Shown here in pieces: positions 1-6,182 of a stretch of 10,578 nucleotides of DNA. Made by a program: the position numbers and the translations under genes. Within the stretch, counting starts at the first letter, position 1, and each line of letters starts with the position of its first letter. The notes under the pieces are model-generated. The model searched no databases. It saw only the letters and a list, made by a program, of their open reading frames with translations, and had not been told where the DNA came from. The DNA comes from GCA-002779465 sp964596535 (lineage in GTDB: Bacteria; Desulfobacterota; Desulfobacteria; Desulfobacterales; UBA2156): positions 1-10,578 of the forward strand of contig CAZQUR010000095.1 in assembly GCA_964596535.1 (NCBI GenBank). Direction: 5' to 3'.

Positions 1-25
1 ATTTCATTAATATTGATGAACTCGT

Positions 26-62
26 AAAAACTGAAAAACGCCCTCTCCCTTGAGGGAGAGGG
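26..62 (-). terminator. Rho-independent terminator closing the minus-strand gene run
   Basis: Bases 41-50 and 53-62 are perfect 10-base inverted repeats separated by two bases, so the practical fold is a 9-bp stem with a TTGA/TCAA loop. Read on the minus strand, the hairpin is followed by CG, five Ts (38-34), CAG and five more Ts (30-26), which is the layout of an intrinsic terminator. It lies about 35 bases past the stop codon of the pyruvyl transferase gene, which fits the end of the transcription unit. The hairpin also looks like a dispersed repeat, so the terminator may have been recruited from one. Confidence 0.75.
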
Positions 63-76
63 ATGGGGTGAGGGTG
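41..76. repeat. REP-like hairpin repeat with G-rich tail
   Basis: The hairpin at 41-62 continues into a G-rich tail (GGATGGGGTGAGGGTG, 61-76). CCCTCTCCC hairpins beside a CCCTCACCCC-type tail recur between genes in many proteobacterial genomes; I recognise the pattern from memory and cannot count copies here. Only one copy is in this window. A weak 6-bp pairing between 71-76 and 94-99 could add a second small stem just after the stop codon. Confidence 0.5.
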
Positions 77-97
77 AAAAAATGATGAAACCCCACC

Positions 98-1270
98 CTA
101 TTCCGGTCCCAAGAGGCGCGCAAGCAGCCAGGCGCTTTTTCTTGCCTTTTCCTTTTCCTTTTCAACAACAGGCGCCATGAAACGGCGGATTTCATCCCGA
201 TGGTTCCAGCACTCGACGGTCATCCCTTTTAGTCGGTCCGGCGCCAGGTCCTCAAAGTCGATCATCCATTCCTGCATTGCGATGCTCCGCATGAAGCCTT
301 TGTTTTTCGGATAGGAATTGATGCTGATCATGGGCGTCCCGACCGCGGCGGAAAAGATCAACGAGTGCGTTCGGAGTCCCACATGCAGTTTTGCGTGCCG
401 GATGAATCCGGCGATTTCCGGATACGTATACAGATCATTGCCGACGATGCGGACCCGATGTGCATTCTGAATGCGTTCAAGGCACTCGCGTGTGATTTTC
501 ATATCCATCACCTGGGTGACCACAAAAAGGATATCCACATCCAATTCCCGGATTAAAAAATCAGCGGTGGATGCCATGAGCGATAAGAACGCATCTTTCG
601 ACATTGCCGCATCGAGCCAGTTGTCGATGTAGGCATTGATCGTAAAAGTAATGGTGCCTTTCGGATTCTGAAAAAGCCCTTCTTTTCGGATAATTTCAGA
701 CATCCGGTTTTCAGAAGGCGGGATCGTATTGATGGCGGAGTCCGCGTGCAAAAGCGGTTCGGGAAAGCGCAATTCCAACCTCTGAAACAATTCCAGCGTC
801 TCCGGATCTCTGAGTATGACAAGCGGAGAGGCATCGAGAACGGTCTGGAGCGCTTTTCGACCCGCGCGCGTAAAAATCGGCCCCACGCTGGCGTTATAAA
901 AGACAATGGGAATCTTCCGTTGACGGCACAAAGGCGCGAACAGCGCGATGGTGGAAAGAAAGTTCACGAAAGGATTAAAAAACTTCCTGTCGAAAAGCAC
1001 ATTGTCCGTAATCAGGACCGCGTCGGTCTTTAACATGGAACAAAGTGTCGGAACGCCGAATATTTTAAGCGAAAGATTCCAGGGCATGAGTCCCAGGGGC
1101 TGTACATCGAAGTGACTGAAATGGCGCCGGATAAATTTCGGCGAAAGCGTTGGAACAATAAACTTCGCCCCGGGAATCTCCATTGATATATCCTTCATGA
1201 GATTCCCCAAGATGGCGGCGTCTCCGGCATTTCGGCCTGAAAAACTGCCCAGGGGGGTGATTTTTGTCAT
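98..1270 (-). CDS. Polysaccharide pyruvyl transferase family protein
   Basis: Predicted 390-residue cytoplasmic enzyme of the polysaccharide pyruvyl transferase (CsaB-like) family, which typically moves pyruvate from phosphoenolpyruvate onto a sugar to form a ketal. Seen: the N-terminal motif GSFSGRNAGDAAILGN (residues 8-23), matching the family's G-x-x-N-x-GD-x-A-I-L signature, and the C-terminal LRTHSLIFSAAVGTP (299-313), the donor-site H-x-LI-x-A-x-x-x-GTP motif, followed by SYPKNKGFM. Start: ATG at 1270 is preferred to an in-frame ATG at 1309 because AAGGA lies ten bases upstream and the ATG overlaps the previous gene's TGA (ATGA at 1270-1267), indicating translational coupling. The tail holds an (EK)3 run encoded by a CCTTTT tandem near 145-163. 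It is the last gene before the terminator. The family is well supported; the acceptor sugar is unknown. Confidence 0.88.
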   Translation of the reverse strand: MTKITPLGSFSGRNAGDAAILGNLMKDISMEIPGAKFIVPTLSPKFIRRHFSHFDVQPLGLMPWNLSLKIFGVPTLCSMLKTDAVLITDNVLFDRKFFNPFVNFLSTIALFAPLCRQRKIPIVFYNASVGPIFTRAGRKALQTVLDASPLVILRDPETLELFQRLELRFPEPLLHADSAINTIPPSENRMSEIIRKEGLFQNPKGTITFTINAYIDNWLDAAMSKDAFLSLMASTADFLIRELDVDILFVVTQVMDMKITRECLERIQNAHRVRIVGNDLYTYPEIAGFIRHAKLHVGLRTHSLIFSAAVGTPMISINSYPKNKGFMRSIAMQEWMIDFEDLAPDRLKGMTVECWNHRDEIRRFMAPVVEKEKEKARKSAWLLARLLGPE

Positions 1271-2262
1271 CGGCTTTTTCCTTTCAAATACCCTTGTTGA
1301 ACGTACCATTCCGCCGTTCGTTTCAACCCTTCTTCAGTCGATATTTTCGGGTGATATCCAAGCAGGTCCCTGGCTTTTGAAATATCGAAGGACCGGCTTT
1401 TGGTGAAAAAATCGACCCGCCGTCGATAGAGGGGGGGCTCCAGGTGCAATGGAATGAATGTTTTTTCAAACAAATACCCCAACGCCTGAAACGGCTGCGC
1501 GGGGAGGTGGATTTTCCGGTTGCCCTTTTCCAGTATGCCCGAAATGATATCCAAGATTGCATTCAATGTAAGATTTTCAGCCCCCGCGGCAATGAAGACT
1601 TCCCCGACGGCTTCTTCTTTTTCAAACGCCAGCAAAAAGGCATCCACAAGATCTTCCACATAAACCATGTTGAAAAATATTTTTCCGTCTCCGATAACGG
1701 GGATCACCGGTTTTGCCGCAAGCTTGAAAAGCTTCAGGAGCCTCAAGTCTCCGGGGCCGTAAATGGGACCGGGACGGATCACGGAAACCGGAAATCCCGT
1801 TTTTCGATGATATTCCAGGGCTTTTTTTTCCCCTTCCAGTTTGGTTGCCTGATAAATATCACCGGGTTGAAAGCGATACGTTTCGGATGCCGGAGGATGC
1901 TCGATGTGCCCGTGAACACCCACCGTGGAGCAGTGAACAAATCGTTTCACCCCATTTTCATGGGATGCACGCAGTAACGTTTCCGTTGCATTGACATTGA
2001 TCTCCCGGTAAACACTATCCGGATATCCGGCCTGTCGAAAAAGCGCCGCAATATGAAACACCGCGGTCACGCCCGTAACGGCGTTTTGGACGGTCGCCGC
2101 CTCCCGGATATCGCCTTTCACGATTTCCAGGTTGGGAAAATCCGTCAATTTGAGTTTGTCCGGGTTGCGGACCAGCGCCCGGACGGAAAATCCGTTTTTC
2201 AACAGCCGCTTTGTCAACTTGGCGCCGGTGAAACCGGAAGCGCCGGTGACCAATACTTTCAT
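1267..2262 (-). CDS. NAD(P)-dependent epimerase/reductase, extended SDR family
   Basis: A 331-residue extended short-chain dehydrogenase/reductase, full length for the family. The Rossmann nucleotide-binding motif GASGFTG is at residues 7-13, D51 sits after the third strand, the catalytic Ser/Thr is in HCSTVGVHG (110-118), and YQATK (137-141) is the YxxxK catalytic pair. RPGPIYGPGD (163-172) is the typical loop after the active site. The style resembles 3-beta-HSD/dihydroflavonol reductase-like and HpnA-type sugar epimerases, so the reaction is either sugar epimerisation or keto reduction; the sequence does not decide. GGAGG lies four bases before the ATG, and the gene starts 15 bases after the GT4 stop. 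Its TGA overlaps the next ATG. In this setting a nucleotide- or lipid-linked sugar is the likely substrate (inference). It contains an A8 run (T8 at 1822-1829 on plus). Confidence 0.88.
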   Translation of the reverse strand: MKVLVTGASGFTGAKLTKRLLKNGFSVRALVRNPDKLKLTDFPNLEIVKGDIREAATVQNAVTGVTAVFHIAALFRQAGYPDSVYREINVNATETLLRASHENGVKRFVHCSTVGVHGHIEHPPASETYRFQPGDIYQATKLEGEKKALEYHRKTGFPVSVIRPGPIYGPGDLRLLKLFKLAAKPVIPVIGDGKIFFNMVYVEDLVDAFLLAFEKEEAVGEVFIAAGAENLTLNAILDIISGILEKGNRKIHLPAQPFQALGYLFEKTFIPLHLEPPLYRRRVDFFTKSRSFDISKARDLLGYHPKISTEEGLKRTAEWYVQQGYLKGKSR

Positions 2263-2277
2263 TCATCCTCCAGACGA

Positions 2278-3453
2278 TCAAAGAAGTTCATGGGATTCCA
2301 TTTTTTTCTCGATTTCCCGATAAAAGCGTTTCACCTTTTTTTCAAAAGCGTCGACGGTGAATTCTTTTTGGGCCTTCATTTTCGCATTTTTTGAAAGGGT
2401 TTCTCTCAGGTTTGGATTTTGGAGTAAGTCCACCATTCCGCGGGCCATGCTCTTTTCATCAGGGTCCACCAAGTATGCGACGTCTTTGTCTAAAACCTGC
2501 GTATGGGTCGGCAAATTCGTTGCCAACAGGGCTTTCCCCGAATCCATATAGGAATATATCTTCATTGGGGTGTTGTTTCCGCTGATTCGCGGCGAAACCA
2601 GAATATCGGCTTGATCATAAAAATGGGGAAGCATGGACAGGGGTTTGGGCCCGAGGAAACGTATTTTGGACGAAACGTTTCGATCCCGGGAAAACCGTTT
2701 ATACCGTTCAATGCTTTTGGAATCTCCCCCGATAATCACCAGCTCGGCGTCCGGAACCTGCTTTTCAGCGAGTTCAAAGCTTTTTATCAACAAATCGATC
2801 CCCTGATACCGCTCGAGGTTTCCGACATACATCATCACCGGACCGGAGCGGTCGTTTATTTTCAACGTCTCCGGAACATTCGTGGATACTTCCGTAATAA
2901 GAGAGACATCTTCCACGCGCTGGATCAACATGCCCGGGACCACTTGTCTCGCTCGGTCTTCTATGGCCCGGCAAACAGGCATCACGCCCGAACAGTTTTT
3001 TAATATCAGCGCTTCGATTTTTTCGAAAATCCGCTTTAAAAATGCATGTTGCGGATATTTTTCAGATACCTGCTGGGATAAAACGGAATCCATGTCATAG
3101 ACAAAGGGAATATGAAAGCGCTTTTTTAAAAAAACGGCGATCAATCCGGCTTCTTCCACGGCATGAACGAGGTGGTATTTTTTTTTGCGGAGCAAAAAGA
3201 AGGATCTGACGGCCATCACTGCATCGTAGAGGATCTTTTTCCAGGAGGGACCGGGTTTTACGTTTCTCACCCCCGGAATCCACGGGATCCGATCGATATG
3301 GCAGTTGTTTACATGAACATCTTCTCCTTCCGGATAGGTAATGAGATGAATGCAGTAGCCCATGGACGCCAGCGCGCGCAGCATCAAGCGGACGGCGATG
3401 GGTGTACCGCGATACTGGAAGAAGGGATGGGGGGCGAGGAATAAGATATTCAT
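2278..3453 (-). CDS. Glycosyltransferase family 4 (GT-B fold)
   Basis: A 391-residue retaining-type glycosyltransferase with two Rossmann-like halves. The N-terminal acceptor half opens with MNILFLAPHPFFQYRGTPIA, the glycine-containing loop seen in GT4 enzymes. The donor half starts near MMYVGNLERYQGIDLL (207-222) and contains FLGPKPLSMLPHFYDQADI (266-284) and TPMKIYSYMDSGKALLAT (295-312), the donor-binding region; Ser301 sits where many relatives have the second Glu. There is no signal peptide; it is probably cytoplasmic or membrane-associated. Start: ATG at 3453 is chosen from alignment to the family N-terminus. In-frame ATGs at 3477 and 3483 lie inside a simple repeat and have no ribosome site, but 3453 also lacks a clear Shine-Dalgarno, so the start is the weakest here. 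The gene carries an A9 run (3178-3186) and a T7A6 run (3122-3134). Donor and acceptor are unknown. Confidence 0.9.
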   Translation of the reverse strand: MNILFLAPHPFFQYRGTPIAVRLMLRALASMGYCIHLITYPEGEDVHVNNCHIDRIPWIPGVRNVKPGPSWKKILYDAVMAVRSFFLLRKKKYHLVHAVEEAGLIAVFLKKRFHIPFVYDMDSVLSQQVSEKYPQHAFLKRIFEKIEALILKNCSGVMPVCRAIEDRARQVVPGMLIQRVEDVSLITEVSTNVPETLKINDRSGPVMMYVGNLERYQGIDLLIKSFELAEKQVPDAELVIIGGDSKSIERYKRFSRDRNVSSKIRFLGPKPLSMLPHFYDQADILVSPRISGNNTPMKIYSYMDSGKALLATNLPTHTQVLDKDVAYLVDPDEKSMARGMVDLLQNPNLRETLSKNAKMKAQKEFTVDAFEKKVKRFYREIEKKMESHELL

Positions 3454-3470
3454 ATGTCGGCCGGGGTTAA

Positions 3471-3491
3471 TCGGCATCGGCATCGGGATCG
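3471..3491. repeat. Short 6-bp-period tandem repeat
   Basis: The plus strand reads TCGGCA, TCGGCA, TCGGGA, then TCGAAT, a decaying 6-base period just upstream of the GT4 start. It creates the spurious in-frame ATGs at 3477 and 3483. Similar GATCCCGATGCC-type strings occur between genes in some Desulfobacterota, by recollection only. Confidence 0.55.
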
Positions 3492-3509
3492 AATGTTGAA
3501 GACAAATCG

Positions 3510-3541
3510 TTCAAGGGTCCAAGGATCCAAGGGTTCGAGGG
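3510..3541. repeat. Degenerate 8-bp tandem repeat, four units
   Basis: Four consecutive 8-mers on the plus strand: TTCAAGGG, TCCAAGGA, TCCAAGGG, TTCGAGGG. The middle two differ at one base. It lies in the 142-base gap between the GlpD-like gene and the GT4 gene, with no coding potential of its own. Function unknown; it may be a slipped-strand repeat or a fragment of a dispersed intergenic repeat. Confidence 0.7.
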
Positions 3542-3559
3542 CGGATGGCCGGAACGTAG

Positions 3560-3580
3560 GGCGGCATTTTACATGCCGCC
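3560..3580. repeat. Hairpin with 8-bp perfect stem after the GlpD-like gene
   Basis: GGCGGCAT (3560-3567) pairs perfectly with ATGCCGCC (3573-3580) around a 5-base loop. It begins 15 bases past the GlpD-like stop codon. On the minus strand it is followed by CCTACGTTCC rather than a T-run, so it is not a classical intrinsic terminator. It could protect the 3' end of the upstream message, attenuate transcription into GT4, or be a REP-type repeat. Confidence 0.65.
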
Positions 3581-3595
3581 GACAAATGAATGTGT

Positions 3596-5263
3596 TCAGA
3601 TGTGAGAAATGGGCCGGTAGCGATCCAGAACCCTTCGGATTTCTTCTTCCCGGCGTACGGCCGGCCAGTTCAGGAATTCCCCCATGACGCCGGTGATTCG
3701 ATTCACCGTTTCCAGCGGGGGACATCCCGCACCACCGATTCCCGTTCTTCTGAAAATGACGTCCGCCAAATGCAGCGCCATCTCTTTTTCGATGCCGAAA
3801 AGGATTTCCGCGTCCGTTAAAAGGGACTCCCTGCAGATGACGGAGGGTTTTAGATTCTTTTTTTGGATATAATCCGTCAGTGCGGTCCAGCCGTTTCCGT
3901 AACGTCGTTGAATGCGCAACAAAACAGCGGGGTCCACCGCTGCCGGTGAAACGTTTTTGCGCCGGAGTTGTTTTTCATCCCTTCGGCGCCTCGCCGTCGG
4001 GATCCTCCGGACGGTCACCGATGTTTTCCGCATCACAAGATGCGTTGTTTTTATCGCGGTCTGCCAGGCAGTGGTGAATTTGACCGACTTGATGCTGAAC
4101 AGGCCCTTGATGCCGTTTTGCTGTTCATGGTCGATGATGGAAGCGTGTTTTTCCAGTTGTATATTTTCCGATAATTTCCGGCCGGTATCACGGATCGGAA
4201 CCAGCCCCCCGTGAAAATGGGAGACGTCGTTTTTGGAAAGCTGCAAACCCGGCAAAAGGCAATCCATTTGATTCAAGAAATTCGCCAGGTCGGAAGCGGT
4301 TACGCGGAAGTCATCGGGGTTTCCATCGAATTTTTCATAATCGGTTCCGGCCATCATGTGCCCCATCCACGGGACAAAAAAGTAAAAGCGTTTGCCCTTG
4401 TGAACGACGGCGTCCGGGTCCTTGAAATGATGATGCCCTTCAAGGCCCAGCGCATGCGTCTTGCTGAGGGTTTTGGTGAAAACGATATTCACCCCCTTGG
4501 CCCATTTTTGCGGGGATTGAAATTGAGGACTCCGTCGTTTCAACAGCTCTTCAAACCACGGGCCGGCGACGTTGATGACCGTTTTGGCCTTTATTTCAAA
4601 GATCTTTCCTGTTGGTTGATCTTCCACGACGGCGCCGCAAAACCTTTTTCCGTCCGCGGTGATCATGAGATCCCTTGCGCGGGCATAGTTTGCAACGGAT
4701 GCCCCCCATGCATCGGCTTTTTGAATAAACTCCAGCACCAGCCGTTCCGTGTCCATGGCCAGGGCGTCGTACCACAGCATGCCGCCGTTGAAATCCATGT
4801 GCGATATGGCCGGAAAGAAACGCAATACCCGGCGCTTTGTCAGTATGACCCCTTTGGGAAGCCGGCGATTTTCGGGGATTCCCCGATTCCGGTCGTAACC
4901 GGCCAAATCGTTTACCCACAGCGCCAATTGAAGCAGTTCTTTTCCCTGGATTCCATGTCCGGCAGTCGGGATCACGCATGGAAGCGGCCGGACAAGATGA
5001 GGCGCAAAGGCCATCATCCTGCGCCGGGAAAGAATCGATTCCCGAATCCTGGGAAAATCCAGGTGTTGAAGGTAGCGAAGGCCGCCATGGATGATCTTCA
5101 AGCTGTTGGCGGATGTTTCGGCGCCGAAATCGTTCTTTTCAACAAGCGCCGTATGGACCCCGGATTTGGCCAGTTCATACGCAAGGGTGGCGCCCTGAAT
5201 CCCGCCCCCGATGACAAGGACGTCGAAATGTTGGGAAGAAAGTGTATCAAGATCCCGCATCAT
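3596..5263 (-). CDS. GlpD-like FAD-dependent glycerol-3-phosphate dehydrogenase family oxidoreductase
   Basis: A 555-residue flavoprotein of the GlpA/GlpD family, slightly longer than E. coli GlpD (about 500). The FAD dinucleotide-binding motif GGGIQG is at residues 19-24, followed by an acidic ribose-binding end at VEKNDFG. IIHGGLRYLQ (57-66) keeps the family's His59, Arg63 and Tyr64. FFVPWMGHMMAGTDYEKF matches the family's PW..GT.D segment, and SVKFTTA keeps the active-site Lys395. In the strand aligned to E. coli SGVRPL the sequence is GGLVPI, with Val355 where I expect the substrate-binding Arg317. An Arg/Lys-rich linker (about 415-437) precedes the C-terminal helical domain. Start: ATG at 5263 overlaps the TGA of the upstream hydrolase gene (ATGA); ATGs at 5272 and 5260 are alternatives. 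Likely membrane-associated, passing electrons to quinone (family knowledge). A glycan-cluster location is unusual for a catabolic GlpD, so the real substrate may be another polyol phosphate or sugar derivative. Confidence 0.85.
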   Translation of the reverse strand: MMRDLDTLSSQHFDVLVIGGGIQGATLAYELAKSGVHTALVEKNDFGAETSANSLKIIHGGLRYLQHLDFPRIRESILSRRRMMAFAPHLVRPLPCVIPTAGHGIQGKELLQLALWVNDLAGYDRNRGIPENRRLPKGVILTKRRVLRFFPAISHMDFNGGMLWYDALAMDTERLVLEFIQKADAWGASVANYARARDLMITADGKRFCGAVVEDQPTGKIFEIKAKTVINVAGPWFEELLKRRSPQFQSPQKWAKGVNIVFTKTLSKTHALGLEGHHHFKDPDAVVHKGKRFYFFVPWMGHMMAGTDYEKFDGNPDDFRVTASDLANFLNQMDCLLPGLQLSKNDVSHFHGGLVPIRDTGRKLSENIQLEKHASIIDHEQQNGIKGLFSIKSVKFTTAWQTAIKTTHLVMRKTSVTVRRIPTARRRRDEKQLRRKNVSPAAVDPAVLLRIQRRYGNGWTALTDYIQKKNLKPSVICRESLLTDAEILFGIEKEMALHLADVIFRRTGIGGAGCPPLETVNRITGVMGEFLNWPAVRREEEIRRVLDRYRPISHI

Positions 5264-6132
5264 CGGCGACATTCTCGGTGTGAAAGGGCCGGTGCGCGGT
5301 TGCGGATTTTCTTCAATCGGACAAGTATTTGGTTGCGGAGAAACGAAAACGGTTTTTCCAGCCTGCCGAAATTTTGAATCCGGGTTTTTTGTTCCAGTAT
5401 TAAATTTTTAAGACTCGCGGCAGGTTGACCAACATCCAGTTCTCCGTCGATCTTGAACCCGAAACCGCCGAGTCTTTTGACTTCCCATGCCAGGGGAAGC
5501 GGATCGGAACCTCGCAAGACGGGGATTCCGGCATCTTCGGCCCGCTTGAATTGCGGGACATGCTTCCAAAAGGCGGGGCGCCCCCCATTATCACCGAGGC
5601 ACACGGGCCGGTCGTAATTTTGTTTAAAAAGGGTGTCGGTGATCATTTTCCCCCTTTTCCCCAGCCATTTTCCGGCGCCCCACGGGATAACCGTCAGGGC
5701 ATTGTGTTCGATGGCACTTTCGATCGCGGCTTTGAACGGCGTTTTGTTTTCAGGAGGGTGATTGGTCAGCAGTGCCAGGAGTTCCAGTTTTTCCCGGGTT
5801 TGCACCTGGAATCCGCGGATCAAAACCAGGCGGTTTCCCCAACCGTCAACGGCCGTTGCGGATTCCGGTTCCTTCGTTTTCAGAATCCGCCACGCCCGGT
5901 TCCGCTTATCATTCACCTGGTTTTCAATAAAATCCGCTTCCTGCCAAAACGGGGGATTTTGGGCGTCATCGGGATTTTCGGCGAGACATAACACCCCGCA
6001 TACGGGACCAATATCGCTTTTTTTTCCCGCCGCCCGCTGGAAGTTCCACAAGGCCCAATCGAGTGCAGCATTCCGATTGAAAAAGGAGAGATGAACGTGC
6101 GCGTCAACCCAGATGGTGGGTGGATCTGGCAT
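5260..6132 (-). CDS. HxH-motif metal-dependent hydrolase-like protein of unknown function
   Basis: A 290-residue protein without a signal peptide. It opens with WVDAHVHLS (8-16); the His12-x-His14 pair after a short strand is the first metal-binding motif of amidohydrolase/PHP-type TIM barrels. Other likely active-site stretches are VIPWGAGKW (148-156), LGDNGGRP (179-186) and RGSDPLPL (207-214), where Asp210 would suit the last-strand metal ligand. The middle His pair of classical amidohydrolases is not evident, so this is a divergent or separate family. Start: ATG at 6132 has AAAGGGAGG just upstream; an in-frame ATG at 6168 lies inside a palindrome and is rejected. Its stop overlaps the start of the GlpD-like gene, so the two products are probably made together. 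It contains an A8 run (6018-6025). Possible roles are removing a phosphate or acyl group from the oxidoreductase's substrate, but no reaction can be assigned. Confidence 0.8.
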   Translation of the reverse strand: MPDPPTIWVDAHVHLSFFNRNAALDWALWNFQRAAGKKSDIGPVCGVLCLAENPDDAQNPPFWQEADFIENQVNDKRNRAWRILKTKEPESATAVDGWGNRLVLIRGFQVQTREKLELLALLTNHPPENKTPFKAAIESAIEHNALTVIPWGAGKWLGKRGKMITDTLFKQNYDRPVCLGDNGGRPAFWKHVPQFKRAEDAGIPVLRGSDPLPLAWEVKRLGGFGFKIDGELDVGQPAASLKNLILEQKTRIQNFGRLEKPFSFLRNQILVRLKKIRNRAPALSHRECRR

Positions 6133-6135
6133 CGG

Positions 6136-6144
6136 CCTCCCTTT
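6136..6144 (-). promoter_or_regulatory. Ribosome binding site of the HxH protein gene
   Basis: The minus strand reads AAAGGGAGG followed by CCG and the ATG at 6132. It decides this start over the ATG at 6168. It sits ten bases or so after a large palindrome, which could modulate access to it. Confidence 0.7.
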
Positions 6145-6146
6145 GT

Positions 6147-6182
6147 GAGACCTTTGCAAAATGAACATTTTTCAAAGGTCTC
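6147..6182. repeat. 36-bp near-perfect palindrome across the SGNH hydrolase stop codon
   Basis: GAGACCTTTG (6147-6156) pairs perfectly with CAAAGGTCTC (6173-6182). After one mismatch (6157/6172), AAAAT (6158-6162) pairs with ATTTT (6167-6171) around a 4-base loop, giving a 16-position stem with one mismatch. On the minus strand the first arm encodes the last residues (RDL) and stop of the SGNH hydrolase, and the second arm ends two to three bases before the next gene's ribosome site. No T-run follows, so it is not an ordinary terminator. The form suits a REP/MITE-type repeat insertion or a processing/stability hairpin between two co-transcribed genes. Confidence 0.8.

Noticed and set aside
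3454..3483. Upstream start codons for GT4 at 3477 and 3483
   Set aside because: They arise from a 6-bp tandem repeat, have no ribosome site, and add residues absent from the usual family N-terminus.
3510..3541. CRISPR-like repeat array
   Set aside because: Units are only 8 bases, contiguous and without spacers; no cas gene is present.
3560..3580. Intrinsic terminator for the GlpD-like gene
   Set aside because: The stem is good but no T-run follows on the minus strand, so it is kept only as a hairpin repeat.
4211..5377. 388-codon open frame on the plus strand
   Set aside because: It lies antisense to the GlpD-like gene and the end of the HxH gene, its translation shows no domain pattern, and the opposite strand has clear family motifs.
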